Of a DNA stretch of 64,000 nucleotides, positions 37,595 through 48,162 are shown one piece after another; the stretch's first letter is position 1, and the number at the start of each line of letters is the position of its first letter. This DNA is from Dactylonectria macrodidyma (taxonomy: Eukaryota > Ascomycota > Sordariomycetes > Hypocreales > Nectriaceae), in the NCBI GenBank assembly GCA_020744425.1, contig JAGMUV010000003.1:1922001-1986000 (forward strand). Reading direction: 5' to 3'. The notes beneath the pieces are model-generated. The model saw only the letters and a program-made list of their open reading frames with translations. It ran no database searches and was not told the DNA's origin. The translations under genes and the position numbers were made by a program.

Positions 37595-38590
37595 CCACGA
37601 GCGCCCAGCTCCCTTCGGTCTGGGAATCCCTCACTCACCCTTCCTCCCTGTCATCGGCCCCTCCCACTCTCCCACTCTCCCTCATACAGGCGCTGCTTGC
37701 TACCTCTTCCAGCGCCACCCCCCCCTAGTCGCTCCCCAGTCCCCAGTATGTCTTCCCCCCCCGTCACTCCCAACTGTACGTAACCCCAGCTCCAGTCCTC
37801 GTCCCAGCCAAATCAATCAATCAATTCTGCTACCCCCGCCCCTGGACGCTACTTAGCTGCTGCCCACTCTGCCACTGTGTGTGCCGTGCTGTGTCGTCGC
37901 TGATGCTTGCTTGATGCTGCCAGCTGCTAGCACTGACTGCTGTTGTTTGCTTTGCCTCCTCCACGCTCTAATGTCTCCACGCTCCACGTTCCACGCTCCA
38001 CGTACTGCTACTGGGTCCTGCTGCTGCTCCTCCCAACTGAGACCGACAAGACAGGAACAGGCTCAGGCACAGACTCGAGCCAGCACGCACGCTCTCGTGT
38101 CGTCCAGCGCTCCAAATAAAGACGGCCTTCTTGGCTGCTGCCCATCCCGCCATAATTTCCCGGACCCCAGCCCAGATACAAGACGCTGTCGCTCCCGTGC
38201 CTAGTTTTGGCTCTTGAGTCCTGCTTCCACTGCTTCCACTTAAAGCGCCCTACTCTCCTCCCTCCTTTCCCACCTGGGAATTGCCTTTTTTTTTTTTTTT
38301 CCCTTCCCCCCTGCCCGTTGACTTTTGGGACCTATCCTCTAAGCTTCGCACCTTTGCCCCCCGAGCTACTACTTGCCACTACTTATTACTACCTTGACTC
38401 CCCCCAACTTACTGCCCACCCACTCCCGCTCCACCAATTCTTACCACCACCAACCTACAACTTCAAACCTCGAGAATCTTTCTGTCTCCCTCGGCCTCGC
38501 TCCTCAACGCTCAACAAACGGAAGGACGAACACTCGCACAGCATTCCCTCTTGCTCACTCACCGCAAGCACTTCACCCCTGGCCCAAGGA

Positions 38591-38683
38591 ATGCTCATTT
38601 GCAAAGTTGCGAATTTTGGAAAACTTGCGGACCTTGCGCAACCTACGATCTCGACTTTGTTTCTCAGTATCCGCATTGGGTGA
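38591..38683 (+). promoter_or_regulatory. Upstream ORF 1 of phospholipase C (30 codons)
   Basis: This is the only ATG in about 1.5 kb of putative leader. It opens 30 codons and a TGA, ending about 0.9 kb before the main start. Confidence 0.3.
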
Positions 38684-39528
38684 CTCAGCGAACGCGCCTT
38701 GCAACTTCAACCCTTCAATTCCGCCATTGCTACGTCCCGACACGCCTGCACTCGACCTGTGTGCGTCTGCGGCTGTTTCTGCGTCTCTCAGCTCGCCGCC
38801 AACTGCTAGAACTCATCTCCCGCGCTTCCCGTTGCGCCGGCTTCCTTGACTTTACATCTCCACCAAGTAGCTCCGGCAGAACCGCTTTCACAACCTCTCG
38901 CGAGCCTCCTGGACTGCGCAACCCGACCACGGACCTATCGGAGGAGGATTTTGCTGGACAAAGCACCCTAGGACCCGCACCAGTCTGCGGTGATCGAATT
39001 GCCAATTGTGCGTTTGCTGGACGACGCCAAACTCGCCACGAGTAGTAACCCTCGACGGGTGCTCTATCTTGACCTCTCTCATTTCGGCCTCGTCTCCGCG
39101 CTCTGCGCTGCACCTCGCTGTGCCGTGCTGCAGTCACCCGCCTCCCCACGGACCCAGGCTGCCCTACTCCAACCAACACCCCAAGGCGGCCCCAAAGCAG
39201 CCACCTGCATATTCTACTTCTGCCAGCTCACCACGCTGCCACGAACTTGGCACGTCTCCGCGCATCAGATCGGCCTCGATTGCACCTCCACAGCTCCCAC
39301 TCCACGCCTGGGTCTCGCTCACTGCGGCCCACTTGACGGTGCTCTTGTGCTGCATTTGTCCCTGCATCCACGTTGATACCTTCGTCCGTCCACACCCTGG
39401 CTCACTACCCGCGGCATCTCGCCTGACGTTGGTCTGTACCCCAGGTCCACGGCCATCCCTCCAACGAAGGGACGTCGTTTGCAACTGATTCTTCCCCGCA
39501 AAATCACTGCCCCCAAGCCTGTTCCGCC

Positions 39529-39549
39529 ATGGCTTCTCATACTGCCTGA
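39529..39549 (+). promoter_or_regulatory. Upstream ORF 2 of phospholipase C (MASHTA)
   Basis: A six-codon frame starts in a strong context (GCCATGG) and stops 33 bases before the main ATG. Confidence 0.4.
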
Positions 39550-39559
39550 TCTCTTATAT

Positions 39560-39805
39560 ATGTCGACGCAACCTTCAGACAGATGCGCCCTGGCTCACTC
39601 TCAGAGTGCAATCACCACCTTACACGCACAGCCATGTCTCCCTCCAATTCAGACCCCGAACCACACCACTTTCTTCCTCCGTCACCTCAATTACAAACAG
39701 ACATGTCTTCCTTCCCGGCACAGTCGCCTACCTCCTACCCTGGCCCGGTTCAGACTGTCTTCCACTCACACATCCAGCCTGCCAAGGTCCCGCTGTCCGC
39801 CATAA
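39560..39805 (+). promoter_or_regulatory. Upstream ORF 3, overlapping the phospholipase C start
   Basis: An out-of-frame ATG 23 bases before the annotated start opens 81 codons that overlap the first 220 bases of the coding region. Ribosomes initiating here could not reach the ATG at 39583 by reinitiation, so this frame would repress the longest start or favour a later one. Confidence 0.35.
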
Positions 39806-42800
39806 GTCCGTCCTCGGTGGCCTCCAACTCACAACAGGGATCGCCTATCATGTCACCCGATACCGCTGTTCTGACCACGAGTTCCTCGCTCCAGCAGTCG
39901 CCTGAGCCTATGCGTGGCCGGGATGAAGAGCCGTGCCCGTCCAACTTCCAGCTACCGGACTCTGTCCTGTCTCGCAAGACGAGCACCACCTCTCTCGGAC
40001 AAGGATACGCCAACACACCTAGCTCCATGCCCGAGATTCCTCCTAAGAGCAACCTTATGCGTCGATTCTCCAATCGTGCCCATCGATTCGCCAGCAGGAG
40101 ACGGCAATCATCGGCGGCCCCTGCCAGCCGCGACGGCAGCGTTGGCCCCAGTATTCTGCGCCGCCGCAGCGACAGCAACGCCACAGCCCAAACGGAGTCT
40201 AACGTATTGACTGATACCGACGAGGAGGTGGACCCCGTACAGGACGATGCCATTTCCTTATTGGGCCTCGATGGCACTACGATGAACTCATCAGGTAACA
40301 GCAGTGCCGCCGGCTCCATCAGCGGCAGCTCTAGCACCATGGCCGGACCCGTGCTACCAGCCCAGCTCCAGAACGGGAGCACAGTTCTCAAGGTATCCAG
40401 GAAGAACAGAACTCGAAGGGTCAATCTCGTATATGAGACTGAATCGAACAAACTTTCCTGGGACCCGGTCCGCCCCCTCAAGTCTCTTCACGTTGACGAG
40501 ATCAAAGAGATTCGAACCGGTTCAGACGTTCAACAGTACTGCCTCGATTTTGGATTATCCGACGTGTCAACAACGGACAACTGGTTCACGATCATCTACA
40601 CCGTTCCCGAGAACGCGAGAACCAAGTTTTTGCACATTGTCACGGAGGACCAAGAGAGCTTGAAGGGCTGGACGGATTTCTTGGACGCCATGTTGAATCA
40701 CCGCCAGGACTTGATGACTTCGCTGATGACCTTCAACGACCGAGCGATTGCGCAGTACTGGCAGTCCGAGATGGCCAAGGAGTTTGGCAACCTACCTCGT
40801 GGCCCCGAGTCAGAGGAACTTGATATTGCCGGTGTCAAGCGTGTCTGTCAAAACCTTCACATCTACAGCTCACAATGGACCTTGGAGTCAAATTTCTTTC
40901 ACTCTGACGCGCGTGGCCGCGGGAAGCTCAATTTTACCGAGTTCAAAGCCTTCGTCCGTCGGATGAATCAGAGACAGGATATCCAGCGAATCATCCGCAG
41001 TATTGCAGCAAACCCCGAAACCGGCATCACCTTGCCCGAGTTTCTCACCTTCCTTCGAGATGTACAAGGTGAGGATGTTGACTCTAACCTCAACGTGTGG
41101 GAGAAGCACTTTGCATACTACAGCCGTCAGTATCGGACTGACGAATCGGGAATCCCTGACGTGCCGACCATGTCGGAAGCCGCCTTGGTTGGTTTTTTGG
41201 CCTCGGAGCACAACTCACTTCTTGTACCTGAACCTAAGGAGTACACCCTGGACCGCCCTATGAACGAATACATCATCTCCAGCTCCCACAACACCTATCT
41301 CCTTGGTCGACAGGTGGCGGGTCAGTCTAGCGTCGAGGGATACATTGCGTCGCTGGTTCGAGGTTGCCGTTGCGTTGAGGTCGATTGCTGGGATGGAAGC
41401 TCTGGTCAGCCGGAAGTGAATCACGGTCGCACTCTAACCACCTCGATCAGCTTCCGCGAAGTCATGACCACCATCAACAAATACGCCTTTGTCAAGTCGA
41501 AGTTCCCGCTTTGGATCTCTCTTGAGGTTCATTGCAACCCTGCTCAGCAAGTGATCATGGCCGATATTATCAAGGAAGCGTTCGGCCCTCGATTGGTCCT
41601 CTCAACGTTGGAAGACTCGCCTGACAAGCTGCCATCCCCGTCCGAGCTCATGGGGCGCATTCTCATCAAGGTCAAGAAGCCGCAGATTAAGGAAGAGCCT
41701 GTCAACACCGATTTCCGAGGCCGCCGCCGAGGCAACAGTTTAAATTCGCCATTAGCACGACCCATGACCGAGGGCACCACTCTGATCCCGTCGCAGTCGC
41801 TCCCCCAGAGCCCCATGCTCAGCCCCAGCCACTCCTCGCGCCGCCTGGTCAGCAAGACCCGAGTCAACACAATTACCGAGGGTCGGGTCCAAGATATGAT
41901 GAGCAGCAGCACTAGTGACAACGAGAGTGGCGCTGAGAGGAATTCCAAGAAGCCATTCAACAAGACTGTCAAGGCTCTCGGCGATCTTGGCGTCTACTGC
42001 GCCGGTGTCAAATTCGCCGGGTTTGACACTGCTGAGGCCAAACAGTACAACCACATTTTTTCTTTCATGGAGTCGAGCTTTGCCAAGCACTCCCGAGTCA
42101 AGGAGGAGAAGATGGCTCTCGACATTCACAACATGCGCTACATGATGAGGGTGTACCCCGATAGAACCAGGATCACATCAAACAACTTCGAGCCCCTCCA
42201 CTACTGGCGTCGCGGAGTTCAAATGGCAGCGCTAAACTGGCAGACATTTGACCTGGGCATGCAAATCAACCGTGCCATGTTCGATGGCGGATCGGACTCC
42301 TCGGGCTACGTTCTCAAGCCCGCAGAGCTCCGAGATATCCAGGTCCTGCCGTTTAACCCAGACATTGCGGAGGGCAAGAAGGAGCGCAGCGTCGTCTCAT
42401 TCAGCATTGATGTCATCTCGGCACAACAGTTGATGCGGCCAGCCAACCTCCCTGCTAATAAGTCGATGCACCCATATGTCGAAGTCGAGATCTTCCACGC
42501 CAACGACAAGCGCGATAAGAAGGATCCCGAATCGAGCTTGCTGCCAGACCTGGACACGCCCCTTAAGGTCCAGACCGATGTCATCCGCCAAAACGGCTTT
42601 AATCCTATGTTCGACCGCCAGTTCAAGTTCAAGGTCACGACAAAGCACCCTGAACTGATCTTCGTTCGTTGGTCGGTCAAGCTCTCCAGCGATGGCGAGA
42701 GCTACAATGAACGACCAGCAGTGGCTACCTACACTGCCAAACTCACCAACCTGAAGCAAGGATACCGCACGCTACCCCTGCTCAACCATGCTGGTGATGA

Positions 42801-42999
42801 GTATCTCTTCTCCAAGCTCTTTTGCAAGATCAATGTCGACTCGGTCGAGAAGATGATGATTGAGGCACCCCGTCGCACCCAGGACAGCAACAAGTTCAAC
42901 CGCCTGGGCGGCAAGGTATTCAGCCGAATCAACACTAGCCCCCGAAGCACGATCGAAAAGTCTAGCTCGGAGAAGACGAGCTTTGATAGCTATCCATAA
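39583..42999 (+). CDS. PLC1: Phosphoinositide-specific phospholipase C
   Basis: A single 1138-codon exon. Order: Ser/Pro/Thr-rich disordered head (1-260), PH-like domain (about 265-375), EF-hand-like region (about 400-525), catalytic X box (about 555-700), a Ser-rich basic linker, Y box (about 790-915), and C2 domain (about 930-1085). The two catalytic histidines are visible: H569 in ISSSHNTYL and H614 in NHGRTLT, 45 residues apart as in PLC-delta. EVDCWDG supplies the calcium-binding acidic pair. The enzyme cleaves PI(4,5)P2 to diacylglycerol and IP3 at the plasma membrane in a calcium-dependent way. The start at 39583 is the longest; ATGs at 39634 and 39703 are alternatives given the overlapping upstream ORF. 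It has an exceptionally large upstream interval, and a 5-phosphatase gene lies 18 kb away. Confidence 0.95.
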   Translation: MRPGSLSECNHHLTRTAMSPSNSDPEPHHFLPPSPQLQTDMSSFPAQSPTSYPGPVQTVFHSHIQPAKVPLSAISPSSVASNSQQGSPIMSPDTAVLTTSSSLQQSPEPMRGRDEEPCPSNFQLPDSVLSRKTSTTSLGQGYANTPSSMPEIPPKSNLMRRFSNRAHRFASRRRQSSAAPASRDGSVGPSILRRRSDSNATAQTESNVLTDTDEEVDPVQDDAISLLGLDGTTMNSSGNSSAAGSISGSSSTMAGPVLPAQLQNGSTVLKVSRKNRTRRVNLVYETESNKLSWDPVRPLKSLHVDEIKEIRTGSDVQQYCLDFGLSDVSTTDNWFTIIYTVPENARTKFLHIVTEDQESLKGWTDFLDAMLNHRQDLMTSLMTFNDRAIAQYWQSEMAKEFGNLPRGPESEELDIAGVKRVCQNLHIYSSQWTLESNFFHSDARGRGKLNFTEFKAFVRRMNQRQDIQRIIRSIAANPETGITLPEFLTFLRDVQGEDVDSNLNVWEKHFAYYSRQYRTDESGIPDVPTMSEAALVGFLASEHNSLLVPEPKEYTLDRPMNEYIISSSHNTYLLGRQVAGQSSVEGYIASLVRGCRCVEVDCWDGSSGQPEVNHGRTLTTSISFREVMTTINKYAFVKSKFPLWISLEVHCNPAQQVIMADIIKEAFGPRLVLSTLEDSPDKLPSPSELMGRILIKVKKPQIKEEPVNTDFRGRRRGNSLNSPLARPMTEGTTLIPSQSLPQSPMLSPSHSSRRLVSKTRVNTITEGRVQDMMSSSTSDNESGAERNSKKPFNKTVKALGDLGVYCAGVKFAGFDTAEAKQYNHIFSFMESSFAKHSRVKEEKMALDIHNMRYMMRVYPDRTRITSNNFEPLHYWRRGVQMAALNWQTFDLGMQINRAMFDGGSDSSGYVLKPAELRDIQVLPFNPDIAEGKKERSVVSFSIDVISAQQLMRPANLPANKSMHPYVEVEIFHANDKRDKKDPESSLLPDLDTPLKVQTDVIRQNGFNPMFDRQFKFKVTTKHPELIFVRWSVKLSSDGESYNERPAVATYTAKLTNLKQGYRTLPLLNHAGDEYLFSKLFCKINVDSVEKMMIEAPRRTQDSNKFNRLGGKVFSRINTSPRSTIEKSSSEKTSFDSYP

Positions 43000-44986
43000 G
43001 TGGAAGCTTGATCTGTATACTACATTTCTTTTCTTGGACATTTTTTTTTTCCTTTACTCATCTTGAGTTTCTTGACGGGTAGTCTTACGAACTGCCGTCT
43101 TTCTTTTCAACATTTTCTTGGGCAACGAGCCCTGGACGTGGGTCTTTTTGGGAGTTGATCTTCGCACCCACACCCTATTCCACGATCCGAGGTGATCCTG
43201 GCGCGGCAAAAGCGGTGGGATTCGTGTTCCTTCTACCCTGGCGGAAGCACTCGTTTCTTTTACTTTTGAGCAATGGCTCTTTTGTACTTTCAGTACGCAA
43301 ATTTTCCTTTGTATGAACACGGCGCATGAAAAAAGATAAAGATGGACGGATACCCCCCCAAAGCGTGAGCGGTGTTGGTAATTTTATTTTCCCTGGGTTG
43401 AGATTTTTATTATTTTCGGAAGCAAGCAATACACACGGGAAAGGAAAGGAAAAGGGATATGCATACACCACGCTTGGTCGTGTTTGAGCGTCAGGAAATT
43501 AGCATTGCACTGGAACTGGAACCACGTATTATAGACTGGCACAAGGCAGGGAAACCACACGGCAATTCTGTTTGTGCAACTTTTTTGTTCTTTCATCTTG
43601 TTCATTATGACCGATTGCTGCAAATGTTACCATACGGGGAAAGTCAAGATTGACAGGGCACGACAAAAGCGACGCGGAGAGCCCCCCTTTGGAAGCAAAG
43701 CCAGCCAGCTACCAAGCGAGCAGGGAAAATGTAACACATTCTGAGAGCATGACTGAGTGTTTTATTATTATTTCTTTGTATGATTTGATGGGCACCAGTT
43801 GCATATACACCGGGGCAACTGGGAGGGACATGTATTGATACATACACGGCAGCTCGCGCTGCAACACACTTGGCATGGCTGGCAGCCTGGAAGGCATTGC
43901 GATGTGGTTTTGCTTAGTTGGCTTGTTATCCCTGTTCCTTGAAGTACACGATATTTCGGACATTGGATTGGAGGATGGGTGGCGTTTACGACAGAGTGGT
44001 CTTCAATTTGAGCTATCATGTATCCCCCCTCTGGCAGATGGAACACAAGGCCAGCAGGAGAGTGAAGCCAAAAAAGCCTTGACGAAATGAAACGATATGA
44101 AATGAAATCAATTTTCAACCTGCTCTGTCTGAAACGAACGGTTTATTGCACACCCCCCTGTGGAAGATCCCCCCATTGGCAGTGAGTCAAGTTATGATGG
44201 CCTGGCCAACGCACCATGGTCCACCGTTCGCCGATCCTTGCCCCTTAGCCCTCTAGATCTCATCCCTTCTCCTGGAGTGATCCTTGCCCAGCGCCGGGCT
44301 GACTTTTTGATGGCTGACCATTTTTCATGTGCCAAATATCCACCTTTGGGGCGCCGATCCTTGTCGACGTGGCGTTGTCGTTCGCAATGACACTCCTCTC
44401 TCTCCTCCCACTCCTAGCATCCTTTAACTTCCACGCCCCCTCCTAGACCGGCCGTTGCGGGGAGGGGGACGTGTCAAAGCGATCGGCAACGCGGGGGTGG
44501 CGGCAGTCATTTTGTCTAGTTGGGGGGATAATGGTGGGATGAAAAAGAAATGGGTTGATGGGCGACGGCGTTGCGTTGGGCTGAAACTGAAAAAGAAAGG
44601 AAAAATTAGGAACGGGGGAACTTTTTTGATAATGGGGGTGTTCGTTGGGGAAAAAGGGGCAAGTTTGGTGATGGGGGGGTTTGACATGGTAGACACGAGA
44701 AAAGCAAAACCAGTACAAAGGACAGTGCAGTACGTTGCAAGTTCCGTCAAAGGGGGCAGCAGAGCTGGCAGCAAGAGGTCAAATCGAGGCTGACATGAGA
44801 TATGAGATGAGATGAGATGCTGCGCTATCCGCGTGCGTCAAAGATGCAGCTCGGTCTCGCTGCGAAGCCTCCCCTCCCCTCTCCAGGCTCCCAAGCCCGT
44901 TGTTGCGTCAAGTTGGCGTCATGCTGCCTTTCTCTGGCCTCTTTTTCTGCCTTTTCATCTTCCAATGGCAGCGTGGCGTTTGTCCC

Positions 44987-45275
44987 GGATGGGAGGCGCC
45001 ATCAGAAGTGGAAACAACTACCGAACGAGTGAGCTGAGCACTCGACATCGTTGCTGCATGGAAGTGGGAACAACTAGGAGAGTAAGCCTCGTGAGAAACG
45101 TTTTTGACGGGATGCCGCCATCCAAAGTGGAAACGGTTAGAGGTCATGCCCCGGGACGATGGTCAGGATGGCACCATCGGAAGTGGACCAGCTAAGTTAG
45201 AGCGAGCCTCGGGATCGTTATCGGGATGTCACCGTCAGAGAAGATAGAGCGAGCCCGGAGAAACATGGTCGATTA
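44987..45275. repeat. Decayed tandem repeat, period about 57 bp, five units
   Basis: Five diverged units begin near 44987, 45052, 45109, 45166 and 45224. Shared blocks are GGATG..CCATC, AAGTGGAAAC, a TTAGAG-like segment and GAGCCTCGGGA. The AAGTGG cores of the first four units lie at 45006, 45062, 45125 and 45181, spacings of 56, 63 and 56. The fifth unit is the most decayed. Confidence 0.75.
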
Positions 45276-45393
45276 GTATCCGTAAGTAAAGTACCTTTAT
45301 AACATGGTGTATTCATACATGCTCGCATCGTCCCATCCTACCGTCAGGCCCCCCTCCCATGCCTTGAGTAGCAACATGCCGGAGTCGAAATCC

Positions 45394-45429
45394 GGAGCCA
45401 AAGCCAGAGCCAGAACCAGAACCAGAACC
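45394..45429. repeat. (AGAACC)n hexamer repeat
   Basis: Six units with gradual drift: GGAGCC, AAAGCC, AGAGCC, then three AGAACC. Confidence 0.9.
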
Positions 45430-45603
45430 AGAAAATAAATAAACCGCAGCATGACAGCGCATATCGACACTCGAGAACGCCTCCCGCCATGGTGCTCGTC
45501 AGAAAGAATAGGGTTGTGAAGAAGCAAAACGCTGGGGGTTCCCTGCACGTGAAAGAGACGTTGTCGCATGGCCCCCCGAATAGGTAGGGATTGGAAGACA
45601 TCA

Positions 45604-47309
45604 TCAGTCCACCCCCTCGTCTTGGAACTTGGGACTCACTGCCCGACTCGAGGCCAGACTGGTCTGGGAACCTCCCGCTCGCAGCATGCCGCTTGCTCCG
45701 CCTCGGCCCCAGCCGCCGTTAGTAACAACGTCCAGGGCCTTGCGCTCAGCCTCTTCTCGTCGTTGCTCTGCCGTTGAGGGCTTCTTGTTGTCCGTCTCGT
45801 CCCAGTCTAGGTCCTCATCCTCTTCACTTTCTAGGTCCGCTAGTTCGTCCTCGAGCGTCCGGCCGCGGGGGCTGAGGCGCCGCATGGGCACATTCTGCGT
45901 CGCGTCGGCGTAGAGAGTCGGGTCACGGCCGAGAACGCGGTCGGCCTTGCTCAGGGGTTTGGCAGGGCCCGGCGCAAAGTGCCGGCCGGCCCCGGTGGGT
46001 CGCTCCGGGATGTCGGGGATGACATCGGCACCGTCCGGAGCACCCCAGCCGGCGTTGACCTCACGTGCGCGCTGCTGCTCGCGTTCTGAGCGGAGGCGGT
46101 CGCGGGCTTCGACCCACGTAGGACTTGCCTCCCACGACCAGCCATCTCCGGTGGTGTTACAGACGGGGACGAACCAGAGAGCTGGCGTTGGTCCAAACAG
46201 GTGCTGCAGGTTGCGCTTCCAACCAAGGTCGAAGACGTTGGGTAGCTTCTCCGAGTCTTGCTCGTCTAGATACTCCTCGTAGCGTCTACGTCGTTGCTCG
46301 CGCTCCATCTGCGCATACGATAGTTGCACCGGGCGTGAGCCGTCGGGAGGGTATGTTCGGGGTAATTCCTCGGTACGGCGCTCCTCGCCCTCTTCCGGTC
46401 TCGTGATGCCGGGCAGGGCATTGGTGTGGAAGTCGACAAACTGCTGGGCAGCTTCCGGCAGGCCGTTGGCAGGGTCGTGGGCCGAGTTGTAAGTCTTGCG
46501 TAGGGGCGACAGGTAGCGCGTCTTTTCGAGGCATTCGATGGTGGTCTGGCCGCGTCTGGCGAGGTGGATGTGCCAGCCGGTGAAGGCCCCGACGGCAAGC
46601 CCAATGATACCGCTGACGACGCTCAGCATGATGTAGTTGACGGGCATGAACGTATCGAGGTACTGGTTGGTGTCGTCAAGCACCTCGTCCCAGACCCAGC
46701 ATGCGCTAACGGCAAATGCGAAGAAGCAGAACAGCGTCGTGTAGATGAGGAAGAGCAGGAAGGCCTTGTGGTTGCGCAGTCCGATGCAAGTCGCCAGCCA
46801 GGGACAGTGGTGATCCATCTTGAGGACGCAACGGCGGCAGGTTGAGCAGTGGTGCGCGCGGTCGGGCTTGCGGGCCTGGCACTTCTTGCAGAACCTATAC
46901 TCGCCATTGGACTTGACGGTGAAGCTGGTGGCCTGCGGTGCGGCTTGGGTCGGGAGGAGGCCATAACCATTATCGTTGGTCGTCGAGCCAGGAGGCGTGA
47001 AGACGGCCGTCGTATACGACCAGTTGAGAAGGAGGTAGAGACTGACGCCGATGGCGGATGAGCCCGTGCCTGTGAATCCTCCCACGTCAGCATGTCTTCG
47101 TTCTCGATATATAGTGTCACCGAGCCTCAGCAGCCTCCACCGCCCTTGAGGGTTTCCGTACCTATCCAGGCGCTCTTGGTGCTGACGCTGCCAATGCTGA
47201 CGACTACCCATACAGCCCATGATGTCAACCCGTACACAAACACCAGCGGGATGTACGTTGCGAACGCGCAGCACGCGCGTTCCACTTTGCGAGCCCACCG
47301 ACGAGACAT
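45604..47309 (-). CDS. PFA3: DHHC palmitoyltransferase Pfa3
   Basis: Exons 47309-47162 and 47069-45604 join across a 92-bp intron to give 537 residues. The start MSRRWARKVERAC and hydrophobic segment match fungal Pfa3 proteins. The cysteine-rich domain has CKKC, HHCSTCRRC and MDHHCPWLATCIG, with the catalytic DHHC at about residues 135-138. Four membrane segments are visible: about 14-36, 53-75, 148-175 and 186-212. A long cytosolic tail follows, with a basic/acidic Arg-Glu region and a terminal Ser/Gly-rich part. Family members S-acylate the vacuolar fusion protein Vac8 at the vacuole membrane. The plain frame extends upstream of exon 2 but that part is intron; the true N-terminus is in another frame. 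The zinc-finger gene lies upstream in the same orientation. Confidence 0.93.
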
Positions 47310-48162
47310 GGTACACGTCGTCCCTCCTTTGAGCGCAAGGTCGGCTCTTGACAGACGCACGCTCCTCCGTCTGGTCCGAAGCGAGCGGTTGCCGACCCGT
47401 CTATTGGTCTGTTTGTCGATAAGGGGAAGCGCAAGTCGGATCTTATTCCATCATCCGCGAGAATGGCTCTGAAAAGGACGACGATGGCAGTGGAAGCGGA
47501 AAGCGGCAGCGACGGTTGAGAGGGAACGTTGAGATCGGGAAATCGAGAAACGGGCGATTGCAACGGTAATCGAATCGAAGACAGGGGACCGCGATTGGCA
47601 GGGGATCGCAACGGGGACGGCTTCTGGCCTCCAAATTGAGCAGTGCCACGTGGAATCGAAATGAGCGTAGCGTGAGCCGAAATATGGGATGTATCGACGA
47701 GATGAAGCTACCGACTTGGCCTTTTGCACGATGCACTTTTTGGAGCGAACGTTGAGAACAGACCCCGAAATTACGTACCTCTCCAAGGTACCCGTAAGAC
47801 TGGCTGAGGTGTCCAGGCTTAGGTCATCAGGGGGGCGCAGTCGGCATTCGGACCTGGAACCATCCGGCACCGCATTTCTAATGGACACCGGTCTGGCCGG
47901 TGCGGATCCTAAGACGGAGTGACAAGGGGAACAACTGAACGTCAAATTTCTAGTCATTGCAACGACTTGATATTAATCGGAACTATCAATCTCAGCTGTT
48001 GTTTTCTTGGTCCCTCCAAGGTTATGACCACAAGCCTCATCACCTCAGATTCCATCTGCCATTGCACACCTATCACCCTCTCGAAATCGTCCTGACATCT
48101 CGTCCTTCTCCAGTTTCAGTTCGCCATGGCCACGGTCAAGTTCACACTTGGGATCATTGATT
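47310..48162. other. Intergenic, zinc-finger 3' end to PFA3 start
   Basis: No gene is visible. It should hold the zinc-finger gene's 3' untranslated region and the PFA3 promoter. The minus strand near 47,480-47,650 is pyrimidine-rich, fitting a leader. Confidence 0.55.

Larger units (their letters stand above)
19501..37973. other. Large gene-poor interval
   Basis: Over 18 kb no frame exceeds about 195 codons, and none has the composition, domain content or splice-linked continuity of the real genes elsewhere in the window. Both strands carry many short overlapping frames rich in Arg, Ser and Pro, as expected of random moderately GC-rich DNA. No tRNA, rRNA, reverse transcriptase, transposase or heavy repeat-induced mutation is apparent by eye. 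Simple repeats and the individual elements listed separately are the only structure seen. Distal regulatory DNA or non-coding transcripts for the phospholipase C gene are possible but unproven. Confidence 0.55.
37974..39582 (+). promoter_or_regulatory. Probable promoter and long 5' leader of phospholipase C
   Basis: The plus strand is strongly pyrimidine-rich, with a 15-T tract at 38286-38300 followed by C-rich sequence. That arrangement is typical of fungal core promoters and start regions. From 37,974 to 39,528 only one ATG (38591) occurs on the plus strand, suggesting selection on a transcribed leader. Short upstream ORFs are listed separately. CTTATATATG at 39553-39562 could also act as a TATA box for a short transcript starting inside the annotated coding region. 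Confidence 0.45.
43000..45603. other. Convergent interval, phospholipase C and PFA3
   Basis: This 2.6-kb gap between two facing stop codons is long for 3' regions alone. It contains a purine-rich plus-strand tract (about 44,510-44,690), a decayed 57-bp tandem repeat and a hexamer repeat. An antisense cysteine-rich frame at 43768-44019 is noted as a finding but not proposed as a gene. Confidence 0.55.

Noticed and set aside
38207..38849. Two overlapping 158-codon frames before phospholipase C
   Set aside because: Pyrimidine-rich leader sequence gives Ser/Pro/Leu-rich open frames in several phases; no protein-like conservation is visible. Only the short ATG-initiated part (38591-38683) is kept as a possible uORF.
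47070..47316. Apparent N-terminus of the long PFA3 frame (starting at 47316)
   Set aside because: It reads through an intron and an antiphase exon. The true first exon, in another frame, encodes the family-like start MSRRWARKVER.
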